Positions 8,814-18,266 of a DNA stretch of 52,935 bases are shown in pieces. This stretch comes from Nocardia altamirensis NBRC 108246 (GTDB taxonomy: Bacteria; Actinomycetota; Actinomycetes; Mycobacteriales; Mycobacteriaceae). The first letter of the stretch is position 1; each line of letters opens with the position of its first letter. The notes under the pieces are model-generated. The model had not been told where the DNA came from, ran no database searches, and was given only the letters and a program-made list of their open reading frames with translations. The position numbers and the translations under genes were made by a program. The stretch spans positions 1 to 52,935 of the forward strand of contig NZ_BDAY01000088.1 of the NCBI RefSeq assembly GCF_001612685.1. Direction: 5' to 3'.

Positions 8814-11800
8814 ATGTACACCGCTGCCTTGGTAATTGGTGTCGGAGGAACTGGCCGGTGGGTGTTGACCCACTTGCGGTCGAGGCTGCTGGCCGACAAC
8901 GGTCGGTTGGACGGTGCGGATCCTTCGACACTCGGCGCCGTCAAACTGCTCGGCTTCGATATCGACAGCCAGAACGTCTACGAGTTCGCCGGACACTCGC
9001 TCGCCGACTCGGAGCTGCAGTATTCGACGCCTGAGCTCGCCGAGGTCGTCCATAACATTCGAGATGAACGAGACAACGATCCGAGGGCACGCTACCAAGA
9101 GATCAGGGAATGGATCAGCCAGGAAGACGCCCAGGCATACGACCTTGCCCTGCTCAACGATTTCATGGCGTCGGGCGCCGGGCAGATGCGCCAGTGGGGG
9201 CGGCTCGGCGTCGTATTGGCTCAAGGCCTGTACGAACGTATCAGGACAATTGTCGGCGGCCTCGCTGCAGGCGGGCAGGTCAACGTCTTCGTCACCGGTT
9301 CGCTCTGTGGCGGAACCGGTTCCGCAACGCTGTTCGATGTGGGCGCGATCGTCCACGATGTTCTCCACTACGTAGCACCTGGCACGCCACGAAGTATGTG
9401 CGGTGTCTTCCTCCTGCCCGCCGGAATGACGAACACGGTGAGCGCAGCCGAGTTCCCGTGGCTCGAAGCTTGCGCGTACGCGTCGCTGCGCGAACTCGAC
9501 CGATTCCAGCGCAGTTCGCTGCACAACACGCTCAAACACAATGGGCGCGAGATCACGCTGAGAACCCGATTGTTCTCGCCCTGCTTCCTGCTCGACGGCG
9601 TGCGGGAACAAATAGGCAACACGGTGCAAGACGTCATCAACACCCAGGCCAACCTCGGCGTCGATGCCGCCATGGGCGACTTCATCTACAGCTATCTGAA
9701 CCCGGCCTCTGGTAGGCGCCTGGAATCGGACGCACCCAACGCGGTGACACACACGGGGGGAAACCACCCCTTCAAATACAGCAAGTTCGGTGTCCACACC
9801 CTGTGGTCACCCCTGCCGCTGGTGCAGCGGGCACTTGCGATCGACGATGCACTCGAGGTACTCGACACACTCATGGCGCCGGCGGCGCAGAAGGGTAGCG
9901 CGGGCTTGATCGCCACGCCGGAGATCAGCTTCGACGGGAAAAGCGGCAAACGCACCGTATTCAATGCCCAGGTCTTTCAAGCGACAGGTGCCTATCTCGG
10001 GAAGCAGGCTGCGCGCGCACCACGCTGGCCGGAAATCCTTCCCTGGCTGTTGCCAGCTGATCCGCAGCAGAAGCCGAAGATTCCGTCGAAGCCGGACTTT
10101 ACCTACGAGTTTCCAAACATCCGCCGGGTCAAGACCCCGTATGAGAACGCGACGGTCAAGGAGCGGGTTGATCGCCTGTATCACAGGCATCTCGATGAGA
10201 TCCGCGGCCTCACAGGGGAACACCGAGGGCCGCTCATCCGCGATTTCCGCACATATCTGCTGGTGCAGTGTCAACGGATCGCCAACGAGCCGTCTCGAAG
10301 AGGCGGTTTGGCGCGGGCACGCGCCGCACTGGTGGAGATGGAGACAGCGGCCAGGGCGCTGCGTGAGCGTTTCACCCGGCTCAATGAAATCGAGGCACAG
10401 GCCGGACGTTTGTCCGCGCTCCGGCTCTCTTACGCCGACGCTCGAACTGCCCTCGACAGCAGCAGCGCGCGGCGAGACGCGTCCAATCAGAAAGAACTGT
10501 TCGAGGCAACGTCCCGCTTGATCGACGCCGAGCTGGACGCTCAAACCCGCTCAGCTCTCATCGAATTCATGGAGGAACTCGAGCGCATCATCGCGACTGT
10601 GTGCGATGAGGAGATCAATACATGGCAGTGGAAGCTGGAGGAGCTCAACGCGTTCACCAGACAGGCATCGAGCGAACTCGATCGAATCTGGGCCGAGCAC
10701 AAAGCCGTCGTGGTACGAACCGTCCTGTTGGACCGGCACTCTGGATTGGAACGCGAGGTACGCCAGAAGTTGACCGAGCAGATCCTCGATCGAGTGCCAC
10801 AGGACCAGAGGAGCACGATAACTTCGCCAGCCACCGCGTTTGCCGAAGAACAGACGAACTGGACGGTGACGCTACACCCGCACCGCGGCACCGAGACCAT
10901 CATGCTCCGCGGACCGTGGCGCCTCGAGTCCGGACGCAGGATCGAGCTGGTGGACCTGATCGCGGCGCTCGAAGCGCAATACGCCTTCGTTTTGGAGACA
11001 CCCTTCGGCAAGGCACTCGATCATTCGGCAAAGTCGGTGGAATCATTGGCTTCTGAGCTGCGCGACAAATCGAGCCTGCTCGCTTCGGTTGCGCAGGAAG
11101 CGAAGCGACCGCCCGATCCGCTGCCGATCGACGATATCGAGCTGTTCGGACCGTGGGGCGATGGGACGCCGGCGATGAGCCTGCTTCGGACTGAGCTGGT
11201 CTCTCGCGGCGTTCCGGCTGCCGCATTCGATGATGTGTTGTCGCTGGGCGCCGGTGATCCCGAAGCCGCCCGCGGTGTGCCGTTGAACCAGAGTCTTTGG
11301 GCGCTACGCAGTTACCACGGCGTCAGTATCGACGGCTTCGGCAAGACAGACGGACTCCGCCGCCGCTACCTCGAGCTGCGCGGTGGCGAGAAGCCACTGC
11401 ACATCTTCCCGGAAGAACGCGCTGCGGTGCTGTTGGAAAAGGAGATGCACGAGCTTGTCCGCAACGGCGAACTGTCATGGGACGGTGGACTGCTCGGCCC
11501 CGAGGCAGCCAGTCTTGCCAAGGGCAGACGCCTGTTGCGGCAGGTCGTATTGGTGCTCGCCAGCAACATGCTCAGATGGGTCTACGACCGCGTAGACGAT
11601 ATCGGCGAATGGCGACTCTACCGGACAGAAACCACACCACTCGTCGTTGCGCGGGGGTCGAAGGCTTCTATGCTGATTCCCACTCTGCTCGAACACGCCA
11701 GCGATCCGTCTCCGATGAATCAACGGGTGGTCGAGGCGATGGACTTGGCCGCGAAAGCCGCTCAGCAGCACCACGATGACAACACGACGGCCGCTATCGA

Positions 11801-11900
11801 GCACATCGCAGCCGGGAACGTCGCCAAATTCGGTCTCGACGGACTGAGCGACGACGTCGCTCTCATGCTGCGGATCACGGCGGCCGCACTGCTCCGGTGA
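8814..11900 (+). CDS. Large tubulin/FtsZ-like GTPase-fold protein
   Basis: 1028 residues. The N-terminus carries a nucleotide-binding glycine loop (GVGGTG, 9-14), a FDIDSQN strand end (48-54) and the tubulin signature-like loop SLCGGTGSATLFD (163-175), equivalent to GGGTGSG of FtsZ. Residues ~1-370 fit the Tubulin_2 type domain. The middle (~450-640) is rich in Glu/Arg/Leu and predicted coiled coil. The C-terminal ~350 residues are unassigned. No TM segment is seen, so it should act in the cytosol, probably docked to the tail of the vWA partner. A good ribosome site (GAAGGGAG) precedes the ATG. Its last 26 bases overlap the convergent TetR gene. Polymerisation and GTP use are inferred from the fold only. 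Confidence 0.85.
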   Translation: MYTAALVIGVGGTGRWVLTHLRSRLLADNGRLDGADPSTLGAVKLLGFDIDSQNVYEFAGHSLADSELQYSTPELAEVVHNIRDERDNDPRARYQEIREWISQEDAQAYDLALLNDFMASGAGQMRQWGRLGVVLAQGLYERIRTIVGGLAAGGQVNVFVTGSLCGGTGSATLFDVGAIVHDVLHYVAPGTPRSMCGVFLLPAGMTNTVSAAEFPWLEACAYASLRELDRFQRSSLHNTLKHNGREITLRTRLFSPCFLLDGVREQIGNTVQDVINTQANLGVDAAMGDFIYSYLNPASGRRLESDAPNAVTHTGGNHPFKYSKFGVHTLWSPLPLVQRALAIDDALEVLDTLMAPAAQKGSAGLIATPEISFDGKSGKRTVFNAQVFQATGAYLGKQAARAPRWPEILPWLLPADPQQKPKIPSKPDFTYEFPNIRRVKTPYENATVKERVDRLYHRHLDEIRGLTGEHRGPLIRDFRTYLLVQCQRIANEPSRRGGLARARAALVEMETAARALRERFTRLNEIEAQAGRLSALRLSYADARTALDSSSARRDASNQKELFEATSRLIDAELDAQTRSALIEFMEELERIIATVCDEEINTWQWKLEELNAFTRQASSELDRIWAEHKAVVVRTVLLDRHSGLEREVRQKLTEQILDRVPQDQRSTITSPATAFAEEQTNWTVTLHPHRGTETIMLRGPWRLESGRRIELVDLIAALEAQYAFVLETPFGKALDHSAKSVESLASELRDKSSLLASVAQEAKRPPDPLPIDDIELFGPWGDGTPAMSLLRTELVSRGVPAAAFDDVLSLGAGDPEAARGVPLNQSLWALRSYHGVSIDGFGKTDGLRRRYLELRGGEKPLHIFPEERAAVLLEKEMHELVRNGELSWDGGLLGPEAASLAKGRRLLRQVVLVLASNMLRWVYDRVDDIGEWRLYRTETTPLVVARGSKASMLIPTLLEHASDPSPMNQRVVEAMDLAAKAAQQHHDDNTTAAIEHIAAGNVAKFGLDGLSDDVALMLRITAAALLR

Positions 11901-12501
11901 CCGCGCGGTCGAGGTCTGTGCTGCGAGTTGGGTAGCTGACCGCCCAGGCCGCCTCGATCATCCGGAAGATCTCGTCCACTGCGGCCGCTGGCTCATCCGC
12001 CTCGCGGGCGAGCGAAAAGGCGTCGACGACGAACCTCGCGAGCGCCCGGCACGCTGTCGTGCTCGGTGCCGGGACGAGAGCTGCGGCGATGGCCGCTGCC
12101 AGCGAGTCCGCATAGCGCAGCCGCATCGACTCCTCGTACTCGCGGAGGGCGGGCGTTTGGTTGATCATGCGCCAGATCGGCGTGCCGCTGTCGGCCGCGC
12201 AGTGTCGCACCATGGCGTGGATCTCGTGGCGCAGCGCGGGGATGAGGGGTTCGTCGGCCGCCCGGTCGGTGACCGCCCGGGTAAGGCGCTGCTCGAAGTT
12301 CTCGTCCTGCTCGAAGACCAGGGCCTCTTTCGAGGCGAAGTGGGAAAAGACCGTGGTGACAGCCACATCCGCTTCCGCGGCCACATCACGGATGCCCACC
12401 GCGTCGTATCCGCGGGCCAAGAACAGTCGCAAAGCGGTGTCGGCGATGTTCTGGCGGGTCGCGGCCTTCTTCCGCTCGCGACGCCCGGTCGGCACGGTCA
12501 T
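11875..12501 (-). CDS. TetR-family transcriptional regulator
   Basis: A 208-residue repressor-type protein. Residues ~10-57 form the TetR helix-turn-helix (NIADTALRLFLARGYDAV, then DVAAEADVAVTTVFSHFASKEAL). The remaining C-terminal ligand domain is helical and Ala-rich. It is transcribed divergently from the acetyltransferase at 12597 across a 95-base region with three copies of a TCGGAA half-site, which fits control of both genes. The ligand is unknown. Confidence 0.92.
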   Translation of the reverse strand: MTVPTGRRERKKAATRQNIADTALRLFLARGYDAVGIRDVAAEADVAVTTVFSHFASKEALVFEQDENFEQRLTRAVTDRAADEPLIPALRHEIHAMVRHCAADSGTPIWRMINQTPALREYEESMRLRYADSLAAAIAAALVPAPSTTACRALARFVVDAFSLAREADEPAAAVDEIFRMIEAAWAVSYPTRSTDLDRAVTGAVRPP

Positions 12502-12535
12502 GCGCTGATGCTATCAGGCACAAATAAGTACCTGT

Positions 12536-12588
12536 TCGGAAACCCTAACTGTTATGTTCCGAGCACGCTCCGCCACTACCGATCGGAA
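12536..12588. promoter_or_regulatory. Candidate TetR operator: three TCGGAA half-sites
   Basis: TCGGAA at 12536-12541, its reverse complement TTCCGA at 12557-12562 and TCGGAA again at 12583-12588 lie between the divergent TetR and acetyltransferase starts. The first two form an inverted repeat over an unusually AT-rich core that could hold a -10 box. Assignment to this TetR is inference from position. Confidence 0.4.
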
Positions 12589-12596
12589 CACCGCGC

Positions 12597-13130
12597 ATGG
12601 CCGCACACTCGCGATACCAGCTAGATCTGCCCGGCGACGCGCTGTCGGATGTGCTCGCCGATGCCACGCTGTCCACCTTCGGCCCCGACGATCTCGCCGA
12701 ACTCGTTGTCCTGCAACGCTGCTGCTGGGTGCCGGAGGCCGTGCTCAACAACATGCTCGACCTTCCCGCGCTGCGGGAAACACACGACGAGGTGCTGGCG
12801 TGGGCGACAGCATCGACGACTCTCGTTGTGCGGCAACGCGGACGTCTGGTGGCGGCGGTCCGCGGCCAGAGCCGCGACACCGACTGGCATATCGGCCGGC
12901 TCATGGTCGCACCCGACCTTGCCGGCCGCGGCCTCGGTTCGCAGCTACTACGCTTGATCGAAAGTCTCGCTCCCCCACATATCGAACAACTCGTCCTGTT
13001 CACCGGCGCCAACAGTGCACGCAACATCCGCATGTACCAGAACGCAGGCTATCGACTTCTTCCCACACCGGACCCGCTCTCGCCCAACTACATCAGCGGC
13101 GTCGTTCATCTGGCCAAGCCTCGGAGCTGA
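12597..13130 (+). CDS. GNAT-family N-acetyltransferase
   Basis: A 177-residue acetyl-CoA-dependent acyltransferase. Motif A is clear: IGRLMVAPDLAGRGLGSQLL (~99-118), containing the R/QxxGxG/A pyrophosphate loop. The later NSARNIRMYQNAGYR segment is the typical motif B end with Asn and Tyr. It is divergent from TetR. The substrate cannot be read from sequence; small-molecule or peptide amines are usual. Confidence 0.88.
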   Translation: MAAHSRYQLDLPGDALSDVLADATLSTFGPDDLAELVVLQRCCWVPEAVLNNMLDLPALRETHDEVLAWATASTTLVVRQRGRLVAAVRGQSRDTDWHIGRLMVAPDLAGRGLGSQLLRLIESLAPPHIEQLVLFTGANSARNIRMYQNAGYRLLPTPDPLSPNYISGVVHLAKPRS

Positions 13131-13152
13131 GCAACGATCGTGAGCAGGTGAG

Positions 13153-14829
13153 CTACTCCGGTGCCGGGGATCTCTGTTGTGCCAATACTGCTTCCACCGG
13201 AATGGCGACGAAACCGCCGCCGATCACGACGATTCGATCGGCGGCCCGGCTCCAGTACAGGGCCGAGTAGCTGTCCCTGTCGTCGAACAGTTCCGGCGGC
13301 AGCGGGATGTAGGTGCGGCTCTCCGGGAAGTAGAGCACGCCGACGTGGCCCTCGTCGTTGCCACCGAACTTCAGCAGCAGACCGCCATCCGGTCCCGGAC
13401 GCACCGCCATCACATTCGTCCATGCCTCGACATGCCGGATCGGTGCGCCGCCTCGATGGATCTCGTGCAGGTCCCGATTCGACAGGTAGAAGAATCCGTC
13501 GTCTCCTGCAGGCACCGAGGTGTACTCCACGGACGACCTCCGTGCACCCATCTCGAACGCAAGCACGCAGCCGGTGCCCGCCGCGTCGAGCTCGTAACCG
13601 TTTCCGTCCCAGATCAATACGGTGCTACCGTCCGCAAGCCGCGCGGCCCCGGTCATCGGACGCGCGGCGTCGCCGAGCACGCTTTTCACCACGGCAGCAT
13701 CCGGGATGCCCGGAATCTGCTCCCACGCACCGGATTCCGTGAGCCACAACGGACCGGGCAGCGGGTCGCCGACGTTCATGCCGCCGAATCGCAGCAGGTG
13801 CGTCTTCACCTCGTGCAGCACCACGGGACGTGCTCCGAAGAAGTAGCACTCGTGCGCGTAGAGATCGGCCGCACCCGGCCCCTTGGGCGGCAGGACTCGT
13901 GGCGCGTCGTCGTTGCCGTCCACCAGGATCGGCCCGAACAACCGCGGACGCGCCTTGGTGTCGACGGTGGACTGCGCGAGCCACCCACCCGTTGGCGACT
14001 GCGCCGCCGCTACCCAGAATTCGTTGCGCTGCAAGGACAAGCGTGGCGGCCACGCCTCGAGGTCCCACAGCTCCACCCGCGGGTTCTTGCCATCGCTGTG
14101 CGACAACAGGAATCCGTCGACAATGTCATCGAGGACGCTCGCGATCGGCGAGGCCGGTGCGGTCTCCACCGCGGCGGCCGGAGTTCCGTCGTTGCCCAGG
14201 TACTGCGCCCACATCAGGTCCGGGTCGCCAGGGAACTCCCCCGCCGCGGGCACCGCGAGATCGGTTGCCTCCCAATACCCGAGCTTGCGATCGACGGCCG
14301 CCCGCAGGGTGGCCACGATCCCACGGTACTTACGCTGCTCGCCTTTCGGCATCGGCGCGAGCTGCTCGTCCACCCACGCCAGCACCTCCGCCACATGATC
14401 GGCGGGCACATAGAGGCCGGTCGAGTAGTTCCCACTGAACCATCCCGACGAGAACCGCCCACCCAGTTGCGGATGTGCCGCAACAACTTCGGTGAACAAC
14501 CCGTCCGGCGCATATTCGGCCTTCGGCACGAACACCGCGTCAGGGAACACCCGGCCCGCTTCGAACGCCAGGCTCAACGCCAGTCCCCGCTCGTACCGGT
14601 ACGGCAGCATCGACGCGCTGAACATGACCGCCGCGACGGATACGGCCGCCGCCGCGGCGTGCCCGTCCGCCCCGGCCAGCAGCTCCCGCACCTGCCGCCA
14701 GAGGTCCTCGGCTCCAGGCCGCACCCGATCCAACGCCGTTGGCTCGGCGGAACTCCCGAGCAGCCGGGGCACGAACTGCTCCCGGATCGCGTCCTCGTCC
14801 ACCAGATGCAATGTGCAGTCGTATCCCAT
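13153..14829 (-). CDS. Unknown 558-residue protein with beta-propeller-like C-terminus
   Basis: The start at 14829 gives MGYDCTLH, a common opening of an uncharacterised bacterial family; upstream frame to 14895 lacks support. The N-terminal ~210 residues are mixed alpha/beta. From about residue 230 there are repeated blade-like stretches (LTESGAW, LADGSTVLIWDGNG, DDGFFYLSNRDLHE, GGLLLKFGGNDEG), suggesting a beta propeller. No signal peptide or TM segment is visible, so it is probably cytosolic. It converges on the acetyltransferase gene. Function unknown. Confidence 0.78.
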   Translation of the reverse strand: MGYDCTLHLVDEDAIREQFVPRLLGSSAEPTALDRVRPGAEDLWRQVRELLAGADGHAAAAAVSVAAVMFSASMLPYRYERGLALSLAFEAGRVFPDAVFVPKAEYAPDGLFTEVVAAHPQLGGRFSSGWFSGNYSTGLYVPADHVAEVLAWVDEQLAPMPKGEQRKYRGIVATLRAAVDRKLGYWEATDLAVPAAGEFPGDPDLMWAQYLGNDGTPAAAVETAPASPIASVLDDIVDGFLLSHSDGKNPRVELWDLEAWPPRLSLQRNEFWVAAAQSPTGGWLAQSTVDTKARPRLFGPILVDGNDDAPRVLPPKGPGAADLYAHECYFFGARPVVLHEVKTHLLRFGGMNVGDPLPGPLWLTESGAWEQIPGIPDAAVVKSVLGDAARPMTGAARLADGSTVLIWDGNGYELDAAGTGCVLAFEMGARRSSVEYTSVPAGDDGFFYLSNRDLHEIHRGGAPIRHVEAWTNVMAVRPGPDGGLLLKFGGNDEGHVGVLYFPESRTYIPLPPELFDDRDSYSALYWSRAADRIVVIGGGFVAIPVEAVLAQQRSPAPE

Positions 14830-15158
14830 GACCCTCCGCCTCGTCCTGCGTCCCCCTATGCAATCACGGGTACGACAGCGGCTCCCCTCGAGCATCCCCA
14901 GGCACGCGAACTCCGAGGTTGCTGCATCAGTTCCACGTCACAGCGCCATCAACCAGCCTGCCGGACCCCGAAGCTGCTACCTACTGAGAGCGTCGCCCAG
15001 GCCCAGCTCCGGGACAGTAAGTGCGCGAAAGTTGCCGTAGCGTAAACCCATTGATCATCGGTGCACCGAAACCGTCGTCGGACTCGCCTCCCGACTACGA
15101 TTCCGGCTGCATGGAAGGTGCGCACGGCGAGTCGGCCTGCGCAGAAAGGCAGATCTTC

Positions 15159-16112
15159 ATGGTTTCCACTGTCCCTGTCGGCATTGCGATATTCCCGCCG
15201 CCGGTACGCCCTGTGCTGGATGCGATTACCCGGGCGGAGGAAGCAGGCGTCAGCATGGCCTGGGTGCCGACGTGGCCGGTCGGCCCGGACGGGTTGAGCA
15301 TTGTCACCGCGGCGGCCGCTCGTACCAGCAGCATCGGACTGGCAAGCGGCATCGCGATCACCTACCCCACTCATCCGCTGGCCAGGGCGAACGAGGCGCT
15401 GGTCGCGGCCGAGCTCGCGCCGGGGCGGTTTCGACTAGGCGTCGGAGCCAGCCACAAGGTAGCGATCGAAGGTATCTACGGTCTGCCCTACGGCAAGCCG
15501 CTCGGCCATTTGCGCGAATACATCGCGGTGCTGCGTGGCATGTTGTGGGACGGGCACATCGACCTGGACGGCGAGTACTACCAGGTGCACGCCAGCCTGC
15601 CTGCCGAGCTCACGCCGCCGCAGCCGCCGATTGTCCTGGCCGCTGTGCGCCAGAACATGATTCGCTTGGCGGGCGAGATCTCCGACGGCGCAATGCTCAC
15701 CTGGGCGGGCCCGTCCTACGTGCGCTCGATCGCCAGGCCTGCACTGGAAGCGGGAGCACAACTCGCTCAGCGCCCGTGCCCACCGCTGATCGTCAGCGCA
15801 CCCATCGTGCTCACCGACGATTTCGCCATCGTCCGCGAGGTGGCGCAGGGCGTCTTCTCCGCCTATCGGACCTTCCCCACGTACGCGAAGATGTTCCGCG
15901 AGGCGGGCTTTCCGCTCACCGAGGAGGGCTGGTTGAGCGACGAGCTCATCCGCGAAACCTTCGTCTACGGCGATGAGGAAACAATTCATCAGCGCCTGCG
16001 CGACCTGCACAAGGCAGGCGCCGACGAAATCGTCGCGATGATCTGCCCGCTGACCGACCCCGTCGGCGAAGAAGCCGCCATCCTGAAAATCATCACTCAG
16101 GTCACCGCGTAG
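15159..16112 (+). CDS. LLM-class (luciferase-like, probably F420-dependent) oxidoreductase
   Basis: A 317-residue TIM-barrel flavin/F420 oxidoreductase. Typical segments are visible: AITRAEEAGVSMAWV near the N-terminus, a first-third RTSSIGLASGIAITYPTHPLARA strand-loop (read as two parts), and APGRFRLGVGASHK, the standard phosphate-binding loop. ATG 15159 has AAAGG about ten bases upstream; the frame continues upstream to 15021 without support. It converges on the YbaB gene. Subfamily and substrate are open; an F420 cofactor is likely given the lineage. Confidence 0.88.
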   Translation: MVSTVPVGIAIFPPPVRPVLDAITRAEEAGVSMAWVPTWPVGPDGLSIVTAAAARTSSIGLASGIAITYPTHPLARANEALVAAELAPGRFRLGVGASHKVAIEGIYGLPYGKPLGHLREYIAVLRGMLWDGHIDLDGEYYQVHASLPAELTPPQPPIVLAAVRQNMIRLAGEISDGAMLTWAGPSYVRSIARPALEAGAQLAQRPCPPLIVSAPIVLTDDFAIVREVAQGVFSAYRTFPTYAKMFREAGFPLTEEGWLSDELIRETFVYGDEETIHQRLRDLHKAGADEIVAMICPLTDPVGEEAAILKIITQVTA

Positions 16113-16121
16113 CGGCCGATC

Positions 16122-16472
16122 TCACCAACTGCTTTCGAAGAAGCGGCCGGACGAACTCCTGGTGTCCTCTTGTGCGAGCCGCTCGGCCTCGTGCCGTGCG
16201 GTGTTCGCCTCGGCGAAGGCCTGGACCGACTGCACCTGCGGGTCGTCGGACAACTCCTGCATAGCCGCAACGACCTGCGGCTCCTTGTCGGCCAGCGCGG
16301 CCTGGTACGCGGCAAGGATCGCCGCGGAGTTGGACACGTCGACGGCAAGGAGGCGGTTCTCGGCGTCGACTTCGACGGTCACGCCGTCGACCGTCGCGAC
16401 GCCCCGGATCCGCGTCAACTCATATTGCGCCCGTTGCACTTTCAGCCCGAGCTCGTCGTAGTGACTTGGCAC
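16122..16472 (-). CDS. YbaB/EbfC-like protein of a type VII locus
   Basis: A 116-residue protein with a GTG start, one base after the stop of the upstream lipoprotein. Its core (GVTVEVDAENRLLAVDVS, then a long helix) matches the YbaB/EbfC DNA-binding fold, and the C-terminus is charged and helical. In mycobacteria and Nocardia such proteins (EspL type) sit next to ESX substrates and can act as chaperone or regulator. It is the last gene of the four-gene unit 18559-16122. Confidence 0.72.
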   Translation of the reverse strand: MPSHYDELGLKVQRAQYELTRIRGVATVDGVTVEVDAENRLLAVDVSNSAAILAAYQAALADKEPQVVAAMQELSDDPQVQSVQAFAEANTARHEAERLAQEDTRSSSGRFFESSW

Positions 16473-16473
16473 G

Positions 16474-16938
16474 TCAGCCGCCGGTCCTGCCTAGCAATAC
16501 CAGCAGCGGCCGGTCCCGATGCAGATAGCCGTTGGCACCGCCACCCCATTCCGGGGAGCTGCGCAACGCCACGTCGAGGTCATGACCGGTCAGGTACGGT
16601 CCGCTGGGCACCGCAGACTGCAATGGCCCGTCGAGCGGGGGCCGGTCCACCGGTTCCGCAGGCGCATAGGTGGCCCGCAGCACCGCGGCGGTATCCGGCG
16701 CGAGCTCGATGACCGCGTCGATCCAGTAGGTGCTCGGTCCCGGCGCCCGGCTGCCGGAGTTGTCCCGGGTCACCCAGGACACCGCGACCGGCGTTCCGAT
16801 GACCGGAAAATACTTCACCAGCGGCTCGGTGTCGTGCCGCACGGTCACCTCGGGCGCCTTGCTCGTGGTGCAGCCGAGCGGCGCAAGCAGGGCAATGGTG
16901 ACCGCGACAGCCGTACTCAGTCGTGCTTTCAGCGTCAT
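16474..16938 (-). CDS. Putative lipoprotein of type VII effector cassette
   Basis: A 154-residue protein with an N-terminal Lys/Arg region, hydrophobic stretch (VAVTIALLAP) and a Cys at residue 23 in LGC, a near-lipobox with Pro at -3. The mature part has no known motif. Its ATG overlaps the stop of the large effector-like gene (ATGA). A lipoprotein coupled directly behind a large secreted-type protein could be its immunity or a delivery factor; this is inference. Confidence 0.7.
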   Translation of the reverse strand: MTLKARLSTAVAVTIALLAPLGCTTSKAPEVTVRHDTEPLVKYFPVIGTPVAVSWVTRDNSGSRAPGPSTYWIDAVIELAPDTAAVLRATYAPAEPVDRPPLDGPLQSAVPSGPYLTGHDLDVALRSSPEWGGGANGYLHRDRPLLVLLGRTGG

Positions 16939-18266
16939 TTCGGGCGCGCTCCCCCTGTGTCTCTGTTGTTGTCCGGGTAGCGCTTTCCTTCGCCGGAATC
17001 CCTGTTGTCGGTGCGATCTTCGCGGCCGGGATTGCGTTCCGGCTCCGAGGTTCCCGCGCTGTCCGGCGAGGTGGGCGGGTGGCCGAGCTCCCAGGACACG
17101 GTCCGCGTCACGTTGCCGTGCGACTCGAACGGCTTCGCCCAGCCTATCTCGGCGAAGCGGCCGTTGGCCGAGTCGGGGGCGCCGGTGGCGATATCGGCCT
17201 TGCCATTGTCGAAGTTGTAGTAGTCCTGGGCATTGACGCTGACATCCATGTAGACGCGGTTGCCCTCGACTCGGACGTTGGCGTTGCTCCACTGCTGGTA
17301 GTTGCCGACCGTCTTGGTCCAGTTCTCGGTGTCCGGACCGGGGCTGTCGACACCGACGGTGGTCGGCTTACCGGTGATCTGGAAGTTCTTGTTGCCTGCG
17401 CGGGCGAACAGGTCGGCCGCCGCGGCGGCCTGACTGATCTCCTTGTCGACGGCGCCCTTGATGTTCTTGTCCTCGCGATAGGCCTCGCTGTAGTCGAAGG
17501 CGATGGGCTTGCCGTCGTTGTCCCAGTAGTGCCGGTACAACGCGGTCGCATCGTCGAGGTCCGAACGGAACATCTCGCCGCCGAACAACTGGCCCTTCCA
17601 TTTCGCCTTGGCGAGCCAGTCGCTGAATCCGCTCTCCTTCGAGTTGTAGACGAAGGTGTCGTCGTGCTTCAGGTCGGGCCGTTCCGGCGCGCCGATCTTG
17701 TAGCGGCCGTCCGGGGACACCAGCGGCGTCGTCGGCGCCTTCTTCAGCACCTTCAGGAAGCCGGCACCCTGCTTCAACATGCCTGCGGCCTGCTGTTCGT
17801 CTTCACCGAACTTCTTCAGCAGATCCTTGATCTTGGTCTGAAAGTCCTTGGCCTGCTGATCGAGTCGAGCTTGCAGGACTCGGCCGACGAAGCCGCCGTT
17901 GTCCGGATAGGTCGGCGCGGTCACCGAGCCGTCGTCGGTCACCTTCATGCCCGCGCCGGCCGCCTCCTTGTCCACGACGTCGAGCAGGCTGGTCCTGGTG
18001 CCGTCCAGCTGCTTGCCGTACTTGTCGAACAAGCTCACCAGGCCGACGGCGACCTCATCGATGTTGGTGGCCGACATCCGCTCGCCGAGCGCACGAGCCG
18101 AGGCCGCGGTCGCGGCCGCGCCCTTCCAGTTCTTCATCGTGCCTGCGACGTCGCGGCCCATCTGGTCGACGTGCTTGACGAAATCGCCGTTCTTGGCACC
18201 GAGTTCGGTGCCGAAGGTCACCATCGTCGCGGGTGCGCACCCGCGAACATGACTGATCGTCGTCAC
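16935..18266 (-). CDS. Type VII effector-like protein with unknown C-terminal domain
   Basis: 443 residues, GTG start overlapping the upstream EspC-like stop (GTGA). The first ~190 residues are Lys/Ala-rich and helical with Trp47 in NWKGAAAT, a WxG-like turn of ESX substrates. From ~195 a separate domain begins, ending in an aromatic, Asn/Asp-rich module (~305-395, with DYYNFDNGKADIATG and NGRFAEIGWAKPF). The last ~45 residues are a disordered charged tail. The arrangement (ESX helical leader plus distinct C-terminal module) matches polymorphic toxins, and the NGRF/GWAK style reminds me of Rhs-type toxin tails, but I cannot name the activity. Confidence 0.75.
   Translation of the reverse strand: MTTISHVRGCAPATMVTFGTELGAKNGDFVKHVDQMGRDVAGTMKNWKGAAATAASARALGERMSATNIDEVAVGLVSLFDKYGKQLDGTRTSLLDVVDKEAAGAGMKVTDDGSVTAPTYPDNGGFVGRVLQARLDQQAKDFQTKIKDLLKKFGEDEQQAAGMLKQGAGFLKVLKKAPTTPLVSPDGRYKIGAPERPDLKHDDTFVYNSKESGFSDWLAKAKWKGQLFGGEMFRSDLDDATALYRHYWDNDGKPIAFDYSEAYREDKNIKGAVDKEISQAAAAADLFARAGNKNFQITGKPTTVGVDSPGPDTENWTKTVGNYQQWSNANVRVEGNRVYMDVSVNAQDYYNFDNGKADIATGAPDSANGRFAEIGWAKPFESHGNVTRTVSWELGHPPTSPDSAGTSEPERNPGREDRTDNRDSGEGKRYPDNNRDTGGARPK

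Noticed and set aside
13177..15045. 622-residue open frame on the plus strand
   Set aside because: Mirror of the MGYD protein; Arg/His-rich with no ribosome site.
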